A DNA stretch of 64,000 nucleotides from CAVVPY01 sp963750295 (GTDB lineage: Bacteria; Actinomycetota; Actinomycetes; Mycobacteriales; Jatrophihabitantaceae): contig CAVVPY010000001.1 in the NCBI GenBank assembly GCA_963750295.1, positions 2,232,001-2,296,000 on the forward strand, written 5' to 3'. The stretch's first letter is position 1, and every line of letters begins with the position of its first letter. This document shows, piece after piece, positions 25,506 through 34,207 of the stretch. The notes under the pieces were generated by a model. That model ran no database searches. It was not told where the DNA came from and saw nothing but the letters and a program-made list of their open reading frames with translations. The translations under genes and the position numbers were made by a program.

Positions 25506-26174
25506 ATGGAGCCGATGACCCCCGTCTACCGCGCCGTCATCACGCTCACGCATCCGGTGATGCGGCCCTGGTCGCGGTTGCAGGTCAGCGGGCTCGAGCA
25601 CCTGCCGACGTCCGGCCCGACCCTGCTCGTCAGCAATCACGACAGCTACTGGGATCCGGTCGCGATCGGCGTCGCCGCTCGGCGCCGTCGCCAGGTGCGT
25701 GCTCTGTCCAAGTCGACGATCTGGAAGGTGCGCGCGATCGGCAAGGTGATGGACGGCATGGGTCACATCCCGATCGAGCGCGGCAAGGGCGACGCGGCGG
25801 CGATGGACGCCGCGATCGCCGCGCTGGCGGGCGGCGCCTGCATCGGGGTCTTCCCAGAGGGCACCCGGTCGCTGGGCCGCGAGCTGCGCGCGCGAAGCGG
25901 CGTCGGCCGGCTGGCGCAGGCAGTGCCGGACGCCGTCGTGGTGTGTGCCCGGGTGCTCGGGACGACCGAGGTGGTGCGGTTGCCGCGAAGGCCGCGTGTC
26001 AGCGTCGAATTCTTCCTACCGGCCGGCGGCGCGATGCAGCCAGGAGAGAGCGCCGCCCAGTTCAGCGCGCGGCTGCTCGCCGAGATCCGCGCCTCGGCGC
26101 GGCCGTCGACACCGGGTCGGCGGCGGACGGCGGCAAAGTTCCGTGCTCGACTCGACGTCCCGACCGGCGGCTGA
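25506..26174 (+). CDS. 1-acyl-sn-glycerol-3-phosphate acyltransferase (PlsC-like)
   Basis: 222 residues. Acyltransferase block I NHDSYWDP (HxxxxD catalytic pair) near residue 43 and block III FPEGTRS near 119 are intact; GHIPIERGKGD forms block II. It is predicted to acylate lysophosphatidate or a related lyso-lipid at the membrane face. The tail after residue 190 is Arg-rich. Transcription probably ends at the 14-bp-stem hairpin just downstream. Confidence 0.9.
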   Translation: MEPMTPVYRAVITLTHPVMRPWSRLQVSGLEHLPTSGPTLLVSNHDSYWDPVAIGVAARRRRQVRALSKSTIWKVRAIGKVMDGMGHIPIERGKGDAAAMDAAIAALAGGACIGVFPEGTRSLGRELRARSGVGRLAQAVPDAVVVCARVLGTTEVVRLPRRPRVSVEFFLPAGGAMQPGESAAQFSARLLAEIRASARPSTPGRRRTAAKFRARLDVPTGG

Positions 26175-26180
26175 ACCAGC

Positions 26181-26218
26181 CGCCGTCCGGTCGCCGGAAA
26201 GGCAGCGACCGGACGGTG
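26181..26218. terminator. Strong hairpin between convergent plsC-like and cupin genes (bidirectional terminator)
   Basis: CCGTCCGGTCGC (26183-26194) pairs perfectly with GCGACCGGACGG (26205-26216) around a 10-nt loop, with two more pairs outside (one G-T). There is no T-run, which is normal for many actinobacterial terminators. It serves both strands by position. Confidence 0.7.
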
Positions 26219-26230
26219 GCTGTCGGCAGC

Positions 26231-26599
26231 TCAGGCCGGAGCGAACAGCGCCCGCACGTGCGTGTTGAACTCGCGCATCTGCACTGTCGGCCCGACCTCG
26301 AGGAAGGTGCACGGCTCGTCGGTCGTCCCGGTATGGCCGGCGGGCCAGTAGTAGACCTCGCCCGCGTTCACGGTTTCGGTCGTCCCGTCCCCGTGCACGA
26401 CGTGGATCGCGCCCTGCAACACGATGCCCCAGTGCGGGCTGGGGCAGCGATCGCCGGGCAGGCCCTGGAGCAACTGCGACATGTCGGCGCCGGCGGGCAC
26501 GCTGGCATGCCGGATGGCCATGTCGCCGAGTTCGAGGTAGCGGGTCTGCAGCTCGCCGGCGTCGATCTCGACGGGCATCGCGTCAATGGCTGTAGCCAT
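26231..26599 (-). CDS. Cupin-domain protein
   Basis: 122 residues with a start at 26599 preceded by TAGGAGGAATC. Single small beta barrel: SPHWGIVLQGAIHVVHGDG covers motif 1 (one His kept) and GEVYYWPAGHTGTTDEP motif 2 (His kept). Only part of the metal-binding His set is evident, so it may bind a ligand without catalysis. Divergent from the TPR regulator, with an inverted repeat between them that may control both. Confidence 0.8.
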   Translation of the reverse strand: MATAIDAMPVEIDAGELQTRYLELGDMAIRHASVPAGADMSQLLQGLPGDRCPSPHWGIVLQGAIHVVHGDGTTETVNAGEVYYWPAGHTGTTDEPCTFLEVGPTVQMREFNTHVRALFAPA

Positions 26600-26609
26600 G
26601 ATTCCTCCT

Positions 26610-26634
26610 AGGTGTACCGATTGGTCCTACACCT
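26610..26634. promoter_or_regulatory. Inverted repeat in the cupin / TPR-regulator divergent promoter
   Basis: AGGTGTA (26610-26616) and TACACCT (26628-26634) are perfect 7-bp arms separated by 11 bp, about two helical turns centre to centre for a dimeric regulator. The left arm adjoins the cupin ribosome-binding site. Candidate binding site for the divergent regulator; inferred. Confidence 0.5.
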
Positions 26635-26664
26635 GGAAGGCGTGAGCATCAGTGTCACAATGCG

Positions 26665-28674
26665 ATGATGACCGGCCTGGACGTCGCGCGGACCGCCGCG
26701 GCCGACGGTGCGTGGACGCGGGCCCTGGCCGCCCTGCCCGAGTCGAGCGCGGACGATCCGGGGGCGCTGGAGATCCGCGCGACGGCCCTCTACGCGCTCG
26801 GTGATCTCGAGGGTTGCTTGACGGCGTGGGAACGCATGCACGCGGTGTGTGCCGCGTCCGGCGACCCGGTCGGAGCGGCTCGCGGTGCGGTCATGACCGC
26901 GCTGCACCTGCTCATCGACACGGGGCTGATGGCGCCGGTCCGCGGCTGGCTGGCGCGCGCCGAGCGCCTGCTGGCCGGGTTACCGACCGGGCAGGTGCAC
27001 GCGATGATCGCGATGATCCGCACCTACGAACGGTTCCTGACCGGAGACCTGGCCGCCTGCCGCGAGCTCGCTGCCGAGGCGATCGAACTCGGGGAGCGGT
27101 TCGACGTCACGCCGGCGGCGGTGATCGGCCAGGTGGCGCAGGCCCGCCTGCTGCTCCTGGACGGGCGCGTCGACGACGGGCTCCGTGCGCTCGACGAGGC
27201 CGGAGCGCGGCTGATGTCCGGGGACGTCGACCAGCTGACCGTCGGGATGATGCTGTGCGAGATCGTCTGCGCCGCCCAAGCATTCGGCCTGCATGAGCTG
27301 GCGCGCGAGTGGACCGACGTGATGGAGCGCTGGGGGCAGGGATCGGCGGTCGGCGGGATGCGCGGCCGCTGCCGGGTTCACCGCGCCGAACTGCTGCGCA
27401 TCAGCGGCACCGGCGCACAGGCCGAGACCGAGGCCCTCGCCGCCTGTGCCGAGCTGCAGCCGTGGATGCGTCGCGAGTACGGCTGGCCGCTGGTGGAGCT
27501 CGGCACCATCCGGCTACGGCGCGGCGACCTCGCCGGGGCCGAGGAAGCCTTCCTCGCTGCCGACGCGCTGGCGTGGCCGCCGCAGCCGGCGCTGGCCCTG
27601 CTCCGGTTGGCCCAGGGCCGGATCGAGGCGGCGGAGGAGCTCATCGCGGACGCACTCGCACATCCGCCGGACATCCCGTGGAAGGAACGGCCACCGACGG
27701 GTGACCTGCGGCTCGTGCCGCTGTTGGACGCGCAGTCGGAGATCGCCGCTGCCGCCGGCGACGCCCAGACGTGCGCGGATTCGTCGGCGGAGCTGGCCCG
27801 GATCACCCGCGCCTACCCGAGCCGCTGGTCAGCAGCGGTGGCCGCGCTGGCCGAGGCGCGAGCGGCCCTGCTGGCCGGCGACCCGGAGCGAGCGCGCGAC
27901 CGCGCGTCGGCCGCTGCGCACGAGTGGAGTGAGCTCGGCGCGCCGTTCGAATGCGCGGCGGCGCGAGTGGTGGTCGGCGACGCAGCTGCGGCAGCGGGTC
28001 ACGGCGCGGCAGCGCGGCGCGAGTGGCAGGCGGCCGGCCGCTGCTTCGCCGACTACGGCGCGGCCGGACGGACTCGCCAGGTGGACGACCGCCTGGCCGG
28101 CCACTCCGACCAAGCGCCACCGACCGCGCGCGAAGCGCACTTCCGTCGACAGGGCACGATGCGGATCGTCGCCTTCTCGACAGCCGAGGTCGCGGTGCCC
28201 GACCTCGTCGGCTACCGATACCTCGAACTCCTGCTCGCCCGTCCTGGTGCCGAGATCTCGTGCCTCGATCTGGTCGCGCACGAGAACGGCGGCGCGCGCA
28301 GTACCCAGCTCGGGTTGCCGACCCTGGACGACGAGGCGCGTGAGTGCTACCGCCGGCGCCTGCTCGACGTCGAGGAGGACATCGCCACAGCGACGGCGAT
28401 GAACGATCTCGGCCGGGTCGCGTTGGCCGAGCGTGACAAGGACTTCCTCGTCGCCGAACTCGCCCGCGCCGTCGGCTTCGGCGGCCGGGTGCGGCAGGTC
28501 GGCAGCGATGCCGAACGCGCCCGGACGAGCATCTTCCGCGCGCTGCGCTATGCGACCAAGGCGCTGACGGCCATCGACCCGATCCTGGGCGAGCACGTGA
28601 AGCACAGCGTGCACACCGGCTCGTGGTGCAGTTACGCCCCTGACCCGCTCGCGCCGGTCACGTGGCGGCTCTAG
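26665..28674 (+). CDS. TPR/MalT-like large regulator without an HTH, with an actinobacterial winged-helix-like C-terminus
   Basis: 669 residues. Residues 1-480 are Ala/Leu-rich helical hairpins typical of TPR repeats (LTAWERMHAVCAASGDPVGA, LLLLDGRVDDGLRALDEAGA). Residues about 490-669 form a domain I have seen at the end of LuxR-type and AAA-type actinobacterial regulators: VGYRYLELLLARPGAEISCL, YRRRLLDVEEDI, ARTSIFRALRYATKAL and TGSWCSYAPDP. No Walker motif, cyclase domain or LuxR HTH is present, so it looks like a stand-alone sensor piece. It is divergent from a cupin gene, and its stop overlaps the stop of the convergent gene through a shared CTAG. Confidence 0.75.
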   Translation: MMTGLDVARTAAADGAWTRALAALPESSADDPGALEIRATALYALGDLEGCLTAWERMHAVCAASGDPVGAARGAVMTALHLLIDTGLMAPVRGWLARAERLLAGLPTGQVHAMIAMIRTYERFLTGDLAACRELAAEAIELGERFDVTPAAVIGQVAQARLLLLDGRVDDGLRALDEAGARLMSGDVDQLTVGMMLCEIVCAAQAFGLHELAREWTDVMERWGQGSAVGGMRGRCRVHRAELLRISGTGAQAETEALAACAELQPWMRREYGWPLVELGTIRLRRGDLAGAEEAFLAADALAWPPQPALALLRLAQGRIEAAEELIADALAHPPDIPWKERPPTGDLRLVPLLDAQSEIAAAAGDAQTCADSSAELARITRAYPSRWSAAVAALAEARAALLAGDPERARDRASAAAHEWSELGAPFECAAARVVVGDAAAAAGHGAAARREWQAAGRCFADYGAAGRTRQVDDRLAGHSDQAPPTAREAHFRRQGTMRIVAFSTAEVAVPDLVGYRYLELLLARPGAEISCLDLVAHENGGARSTQLGLPTLDDEARECYRRRLLDVEEDIATATAMNDLGRVALAERDKDFLVAELARAVGFGGRVRQVGSDAERARTSIFRALRYATKALTAIDPILGEHVKHSVHTGSWCSYAPDPLAPVTWRL

Positions 28675-30245
28675 CCACCAGGTGCGGACGCGCAGGCCTG
28701 CGTCGGGCCGATCAAGCCGCCGGCGATCGACGCATCGACCGTCACCGTTCCCGGCCGGTCCGTGTGGATCGTCAACCAGCCACGCGGAGTCGAATCGACG
28801 CACCCGTACCTGCCGCGAACCTGCCAGAGGTTACTTTCCCGAACGCGCACCGTCGCGGTACCGGGTCGGTCGAAGTGCACGACGATCGACGACGTGCCCA
28901 GCTGCACGAGGGTCGCCGCCCCCGTGACCAGCGGATTCGGATCGGTGACGCGCAAGACCGTCCAGTTGCTGTCGTGCCAGATCGGCCGCAGGTAGGCCGG
29001 GGCCTGATCGATGACGGCTTCCTCGGCCTGGCCGCCGTAGTCGATCGGTACGTCCGGCACGGCGACCAGTGACACGGCGTTGTCGTCGAGCCAGCGCCGG
29101 TACGTCGCGGCAGTGAGCCCGGCGTACAGGACTGCGTTGTAGCGCAGGTCGGTCTGGCGTTCCCAGCCTCGAGCGATCGGGAACGACCGCGCCACGAAGA
29201 ACGACTCCCAGTGCTCGCGGGTGAACGGAACCTCGACCCGCCCGGCATTCGGATTCTGGGTCTTCAGGAAACCCACCAGGCCGGTGTAGTACGCCTCGTT
29301 GCGGGACGGATCCGTCGCGCCGCGGGCGATCGACGAGGCGAAGGGCACGCCCGCCCAGGAGAAGGCCAGCACCGTCGCGGCGAGCGCGGCTACCCGGCGG
29401 CTGCCCCGCAGCGCGACGAACAGGTGGCACGCCAGCGGCAGGGCGATGAGCTTGCCGAGCCGCGCCATGTTCCCACCGACCGGGTCGGGGATGACGAACG
29501 CCGCCACCGAGGCGAGCAGGTAACACAGCGCGAAGCACTGCAACGGACGGTTGGTCCTCGCCGCGACGGCGAGCACGCTGCAGAAGATGACGACCCCGAG
29601 CAGTCCGAGCCACTCGAACGGGAAGGATCCACCCGAGCCACCGACGACGACGGACACGCCCGGCCCCACCAGTGCGGCGAGCAGACCTGCCGCCCGGCGC
29701 CGTCCCACCGCCATCGCGCCGGCCGGAGCGACGACGAGCAGGAAGACTCCGGCAAGTGGGCTGGACAGCCCGGCCAGCGCCGCGAAGCCGGCGATCACGA
29801 CCACCGGTCCGCCCCGCAGCAGCGCGCGCACCGCCACCGCACCGAAGGCCACGCCGAGCAGGAAGGGCACCTGCCCGATCAGCAGGTTCTCGGTGAGCCC
29901 GAACCCGACGCTCAGGTAGAACAGCCGCGCTCGCCACCGCGCAGCAGGAGCGAATGCGGCGCAGGCCCAGGCAGCACCGACACTGGACAGCAGCCCGGTG
30001 AGCCCGGCGCCGAGAACGTTCGCCACGACCGGGTACAGCACCGAATAGCTCGGCAGCGCCTGGCCGCCGTACCAGCGATTCGTCCACACACCGAGGCCCT
30101 CGTGCGAGGCTGCCCACGCGCGGAACTCCTGTGCCGGCCAGTCCGGCCCCCACCGGGCGGCCAGCACCACCACGACACCGAGGACGAGCGCGACGACCGG
30201 CGCCAGCAGCGGCGTCGGTCGTCTCGGCAGCGGGAGCGTGGTCAC
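28671..30245 (-). CDS. Large integral membrane protein with extracytoplasmic C-terminal domain (GT-C-like topology)
   Basis: 524 residues. Signal-anchor helix at 13-32, then a hydrophilic loop (WPAQEFRAW... WTNRWYGGQALPSYSVLYP) and 9-11 further helices to about residue 300; a soluble C-terminal domain of about 200 residues follows (VEVPFTREHWESFFVARSFP, DRPGTVTVDASI). This layout, with a large first loop and an exported C-terminus, resembles GT-C polyprenyl-phosphate-sugar-dependent glycosyltransferases or related cell-envelope proteins, but no diagnostic DxD/DE motif is certain. The enzymatic role is not proven. It ends in a 4-bp overlap with the convergent TPR gene. Confidence 0.65.
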   Translation of the reverse strand: MTTLPLPRRPTPLLAPVVALVLGVVVVLAARWGPDWPAQEFRAWAASHEGLGVWTNRWYGGQALPSYSVLYPVVANVLGAGLTGLLSSVGAAWACAAFAPAARWRARLFYLSVGFGLTENLLIGQVPFLLGVAFGAVAVRALLRGGPVVVIAGFAALAGLSSPLAGVFLLVVAPAGAMAVGRRRAAGLLAALVGPGVSVVVGGSGGSFPFEWLGLLGVVIFCSVLAVAARTNRPLQCFALCYLLASVAAFVIPDPVGGNMARLGKLIALPLACHLFVALRGSRRVAALAATVLAFSWAGVPFASSIARGATDPSRNEAYYTGLVGFLKTQNPNAGRVEVPFTREHWESFFVARSFPIARGWERQTDLRYNAVLYAGLTAATYRRWLDDNAVSLVAVPDVPIDYGGQAEEAVIDQAPAYLRPIWHDSNWTVLRVTDPNPLVTGAATLVQLGTSSIVVHFDRPGTATVRVRESNLWQVRGRYGCVDSTPRGWLTIHTDRPGTVTVDASIAGGLIGPTQACASAPGG

Positions 30246-30424
30246 GGCATCACCGGATCACGGCGGGCGACGCCGGACGGGCAGCATGCCTCGCCGGAGG
30301 GTGGGCGCCCAAGGTAGAACTCGTCCTGACCGAAGCAGGACGCAATCGCCGGAACAACCGTGCCACCGCCTCAGCTGGTGATGTCGTCCGTCATCATGGA
30401 CTACCGGCCGAGGTGCAAGCCGAG

Positions 30425-30862
30425 TTATTGCTGAGAAGCGCCGCGATGTTCCTTATCCACGGCACGGAGCACGTTCTTCAGCGTCTCGTGCTTGGCGAGC
30501 AGCGCGGGCAATTTGTCGTAGTTGAGCCGCATGGCCTTGACCTGGCCGTGCGTGGCCACCGTCGCGTGCCGCTGGCCACCGTCGAGGTAGGCCATCTCGC
30601 CGACAATCGCGCCCGCCGCCAGGCTTGCGACGATCCGGCGTCCCATCAGCACGTTCGCCTCGCCCGACAGCAGGATGTACGCGGCATCGGCCGGCGTCCC
30701 CTCGTGGACGAACGCCCACCCGTCCGGCAGGGTCACCACGTCCCCTGCCTCGGCGAGTGCCTGCAGATCGTCCTTCGAGCAGACGCTCAAGGACGGCAGT
30801 CGACCCAACTCGTCGGCGAGTTCACGCTTTTCGCGGTTGTGCACGGTGCCCCCGGTATTCAT
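30425..30862 (-). CDS. Stand-alone cyclic-nucleotide-binding domain protein
   Basis: 145 residues made of one CRP/cNMP-binding beta barrel (GWAFVHEGTPADAAYILLSG; phosphate-binding cassette LAAGAIVGEMAYLDGGQRHATV with the usual Gly-Glu and Arg) and short terminal helices. There is no HTH or enzyme domain, so it may act by protein contact. It is divergent from the mce operon, sharing a 162-bp promoter region with the candidate operators at 30930-31001, which makes a role in mce control or transport worth testing. Confidence 0.8.
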   Translation of the reverse strand: MNTGGTVHNREKRELADELGRLPSLSVCSKDDLQALAEAGDVVTLPDGWAFVHEGTPADAAYILLSGEANVLMGRRIVASLAAGAIVGEMAYLDGGQRHATVATHGQVKAMRLNYDKLPALLAKHETLKNVLRAVDKEHRGASQQ

Positions 30863-30929
30863 GACGGGTCCTGCGACGTGCCGGACCGAGTGCGCTCAGC
30901 GTAGGACCGCACGGGCGTCACAGCACGTC

Positions 30930-31001
30930 GAGACACCGGTTTGCGCTGCCGTGCGGGACGTCCGCCCCGAAGTTAGTCTCTGTGCGAGACATCGGTGTCT
31001 C
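30930..31001. promoter_or_regulatory. mce promoter region with palindrome and repeated half-site
   Basis: GAGACA-TCGG-TGTCTC (30986-31001) is a perfect palindrome just downstream of a TAGTCT -10-like hexamer (30974-30979). The half-site GAGACACCGGT recurs at 30930-30940, differing by one base from 30986-30996. SD GGGGAAGGG follows at 31008-31016. This looks like a cooperative operator for the mce operon; the regulator is unknown, though two TetR genes lie 11-12 kb downstream. Confidence 0.55.
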
Positions 31002-31024
31002 TCATTCGGGGAAGGGCCGACCAC

Positions 31025-32017
31025 ATGACCGATCCCGGCGGGCCACCGTCCGGCGACCCGGGGTCTTCCGCTCCACGCGGCAGCCGGGCGGGCGGCCGAC
31101 GGCCCAAGCCGGGGGGTGTCGACAGGTGGGTCGACGTGCCGCTCGGGGCGCTCCTGACCGCGCGCCGGCCCAGTGCCGTCGCCACCGCGCCTGCGCCACG
31201 ACCACCGGTGCCGGTCTTCCGGTCAGCCGCCGAACCGGGACCGCTGCGGCGCTCGCTCGAGGCCCTCGGCGGCATGTACTCCATGGCGGCCGGCTCGCTC
31301 TGGGGCATGCTCGACGACCTGGCGCGTCGACGGTTCCAGTTCAGCGAGTTCATCCAGCGGTCGTGGTTCCTCGTCGCGGTGACGCTGCTGCCCGTCGTCC
31401 TGGTCGCGACCCCGCTGGGCATCGCGATCGCGTTGCAGGTCGGTGCGCTGGCCAATCAGATCGGCGCCACGTCGTTCGTCGGCGCGGCGGACGCGGTGGG
31501 CGTGCTGCGCGAGGCCTCACCCATCGTCACCGCGCTGCTGCTGGCCGGCGTCGGCGGGTCGGCGGTGTGCGCGGAACTCGGCGCCCGCACGATCCGCGAG
31601 GAGATCGACGCGATGATCGTGCTCGGGCTCGACCCGCTGCGCCGCCTGGTCGCCCCGTTGCTGCTCGCCGGCGTCGTCGTCAGCGCACTGCTCAACCTCG
31701 TGGTGATCTTCGTGAGCATCCTGAGCGCCTACCTGTTCGACATCGCGGTCCTGCACGGGACGAGGGGCAGCTTCTTCGGCTCGTTCACGCAGTTCGCCAC
31801 GGTCGCGGACTTCGTGACGTCGGAGATCAAGGCGTGCGCGTTCGGCATCACCGCAGTGCTCATCGCGGCGTTCAAGGGCCTGACCGCACGGCGCGGACCG
31901 ACCGGGGTCGGTGAGGCGGTCAATCAGGCCGTCGTGATCAGCGGAATCGTGCTGTTCGGCATCAATCTGGTGATCACGGAGATCTTCTTCGCCGTCGTAC
32001 CGCAACGGGTCTTCTGA
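31025..32017 (+). CDS. yrbEA: YrbE-type permease A of the Mce transporter
   Basis: 330 residues from ATG 31025 (SD 31008-31016); an ATG/TTG further upstream at 30995 would start within the operator. MlaE/YrbE integral-membrane subunit that pairs with the next gene and, presumably, a distant MceG ATPase to import lipids. Core: ALANQIGATSFVGAADAVGV and the conserved EQ-loop-like ELGARTIREEIDAMIVLGLDP. Residues 1-75 are an unusual Pro/Arg/Gly-rich cytosolic extension not typical of the family. Confidence 0.92.
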   Translation: MTDPGGPPSGDPGSSAPRGSRAGGRRPKPGGVDRWVDVPLGALLTARRPSAVATAPAPRPPVPVFRSAAEPGPLRRSLEALGGMYSMAAGSLWGMLDDLARRRFQFSEFIQRSWFLVAVTLLPVVLVATPLGIAIALQVGALANQIGATSFVGAADAVGVLREASPIVTALLLAGVGGSAVCAELGARTIREEIDAMIVLGLDPLRRLVAPLLLAGVVVSALLNLVVIFVSILSAYLFDIAVLHGTRGSFFGSFTQFATVADFVTSEIKACAFGITAVLIAAFKGLTARRGPTGVGEAVNQAVVISGIVLFGINLVITEIFFAVVPQRVF

Positions 32018-32892
32018 TGGCGGTCTCGGTGGCCGATGTCGTGCCGCGGCCGGCGCGGCGCGCGGTCGAGGGTCTCGTCCATGGCGCCGGACGCAGCGCG
32101 GACAGCCTGCGGCTCCTCGGGTCGATGGTGCTGTTCACCGCGCGCGCCGTGCGCGCGGTGCCGATGGTGCTGGCGCGCTACCGCGCCGAGGTGGCCCGGC
32201 AGATGGGCGAGATCACGCTGGGCACCGGGCTGTTCATCACCTTCACCGGGACGCTCGGTGTCGTCCTCGCCGAGTCGCTGTTCATCGGCATCGAGGTCGG
32301 AGTCGAGGGCTACCAGAGCCTGAATCTCATCGGGATCGCGCCGCTCACCGGTTTCATCTCCGCATACGGCAACACCCGCGAGATCGCGCCACTCATCGCC
32401 GCGGTGGCGATCGCAGCACAGATCGGGTGCAAGTTCACCAGCCAGCTCGGCGCGCAGCGGATCAGTGAGGAGATCGACGCGCTCGAGGTGATGGCGGTGC
32501 CGTCGGTCCCCTATCTGGTGACCACCCGGATGATCGCCGCATTCACCGTGCTGGTCCCGCTCTACCTCGTCGGCCTGTTCGGCTCCTACCTCGCCACCCA
32601 GCTCACCGTCACGGTGTTCTTCGGCCAGTCCCTCGGCACGTACGAGCACTACTTCCATCTGTTCCTGCGGCCGCAGGATGTTCTCTACTCGGTGCTCAAG
32701 GTGGCCGTCTTCACCGTGTTCATCACGGTGATCCACACCTTCTACGGCTACCACGCGGCAGGCGGCCCGGCCGGCGTCGGCCGCGCGGTCGCGCGAGCGA
32801 TCCGGGCGACGACGGTCATGGTCGCGATCTCGGACGTGCTGATGACGATGCTGTTCTGGGGTCTGCACGGCGTGCGCCTCGGTGGCGGTTGA
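32017..32892 (+). CDS. yrbEB: YrbE-type permease B of the Mce transporter
   Basis: 291 residues, overlapping the previous stop by one base (TGATG). Five to six membrane helices with the family segments LGTGLFITFTGTLGVVLAES and QLGAQRISEEIDALEVMAVP, the latter contacting the ATPase. It forms the permease heterodimer with YrbEA. The next gene starts 11 bp before its stop. Confidence 0.93.
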   Translation: MAVSVADVVPRPARRAVEGLVHGAGRSADSLRLLGSMVLFTARAVRAVPMVLARYRAEVARQMGEITLGTGLFITFTGTLGVVLAESLFIGIEVGVEGYQSLNLIGIAPLTGFISAYGNTREIAPLIAAVAIAAQIGCKFTSQLGAQRISEEIDALEVMAVPSVPYLVTTRMIAAFTVLVPLYLVGLFGSYLATQLTVTVFFGQSLGTYEHYFHLFLRPQDVLYSVLKVAVFTVFITVIHTFYGYHAAGGPAGVGRAVARAIRATTVMVAISDVLMTMLFWGLHGVRLGGG

Positions 32893-34207
32893 GGTGGGCC
32901 GCGTCCGCCGCCCCGGTCTCGAGTTCGTGCTCGGGATCGGACTGGTCCTGGCAATGGCCAGCACGGTCGTCGTCATCTACAAGTCCTTCCGCGGCGACTT
33001 CGGCGACGACATCCGCGTGTCCGCACAGATCTCGCAGGCCGGCGATGCCCTCGCGCAGGGCGACATCGTGACCTACCGCGACGTCATCGTCGGCGAGGTC
33101 GCCGACGCCACCGGCAACATCGACGGTAGCGCGGTGCTGACGTTGAAGATCCACCGCGATGCGGCCGGTGTGATCCCAGCCGACGTCACCGCCGTTGCCG
33201 TTCCCGCGTCGTTGTTCGGGTCGACGAAGATCGAGCTGCTGCCCGGACAGCAGGCGACCGCAGCGCGCCTGCAGGACGGCGCACTCATCGACGCCGACAC
33301 GAACCCGGCGGCCGAGGGGCTGCAGACGGCGCTCGCGAACGCGTACACGCTGCTCACGTCCGTCCACCCGGCGCAACTCGATGCCGCGCTGTCGGCGCTG
33401 GCCGGCGCGCTGCAGGGCCAGGGCAAGAACGTCGGACGACTGATCAGCGACGCCGACGCCTATCTCACCCGGCTCGCCCCCCACCTGCCAGAGCTGAACC
33501 GGGTCATCACCAGCCTGGCCACCGTCACCGGCGCGATGGCGCGCAACAGCCCGGCGCTGCTGCGGTCGGTCGGGGACCTGCTGGTGCTCTCGCGCGGCAT
33601 CCTCGCCGACAAGCAGGCCATCGCGAATCTGCTGGCGGTCGCACCGACCGCGCTACGCCACGCGCGCCTGCTGCTCAACCAGACCAACGTCGACAACGCC
33701 GTCACCATCGTGCGAACCCAACAACCGGTGCTGGCTGCCTTCGCCGAGAACCCGCGGGCCCTGCCGCAGACGATCGACGGCTTCAAGGCGTTCGCCGACA
33801 CCTTCGCCAGCGTGCTGTCGAGCGGGCCCTACCTGAAGGTCAACATCATCGTCACCGGTGCGAACCTGGCGGCGCTGGTCGGCGTCGCAGCCGGCCGCAA
33901 GGGGACGCTGTTCGCCGGCACGTCCGACCCGCCGGAATACGACGCCACCGACTGCCCCCGCTACCCCGGCATGGACGGGCCCAACTGTCACTCGACCACG
34001 TCGTCCGCACGAGCCAGGCCGACGGTCATCGCCACGGGTACGGCCTACGGTGGCACCTCGTCCTCGGTCGGCAGCCCGAGCGAACTGGCCGCGATGCGTG
34101 CCGCCGCCAGCGCCATCACCGGCCTCGCCGAGTCGAAGATCCCCGCAGCAATCGCCCTGCTGCTCGGCCCGCTGCTGCGCGGCAGACCGACGGTGATCGG
34201 ACCATGA
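32882..34207 (+). CDS. mceA: MceA-type MCE-family protein
   Basis: 441 residues from GTG 32882. N-terminal membrane anchor (LEFVLGIGLVLAMASTVVVIY), MCE/MlaD beta-barrel domain at about 40-120 (GDIVTYRDVIVGEVADA, VAVPASLFGSTKIELLPG), then a long helical region (130-330) forming the predicted lipid-tunnel needle, and a Ser/Thr/Gly-rich C-terminus. The six Mce proteins would form a heterohexamer spanning the envelope. Which lipid or sterol it carries cannot be read here. Confidence 0.93.
   Translation: MAVEVGRVRRPGLEFVLGIGLVLAMASTVVVIYKSFRGDFGDDIRVSAQISQAGDALAQGDIVTYRDVIVGEVADATGNIDGSAVLTLKIHRDAAGVIPADVTAVAVPASLFGSTKIELLPGQQATAARLQDGALIDADTNPAAEGLQTALANAYTLLTSVHPAQLDAALSALAGALQGQGKNVGRLISDADAYLTRLAPHLPELNRVITSLATVTGAMARNSPALLRSVGDLLVLSRGILADKQAIANLLAVAPTALRHARLLLNQTNVDNAVTIVRTQQPVLAAFAENPRALPQTIDGFKAFADTFASVLSSGPYLKVNIIVTGANLAALVGVAAGRKGTLFAGTSDPPEYDATDCPRYPGMDGPNCHSTTSSARARPTVIATGTAYGGTSSSVGSPSELAAMRAAASAITGLAESKIPAAIALLLGPLLRGRPTVIGP

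Noticed and set aside
29211..30317. 368-residue plus-strand frame
   Set aside because: Hydrophilic Arg/Gln/Gly-rich shadow of the minus-strand membrane protein.
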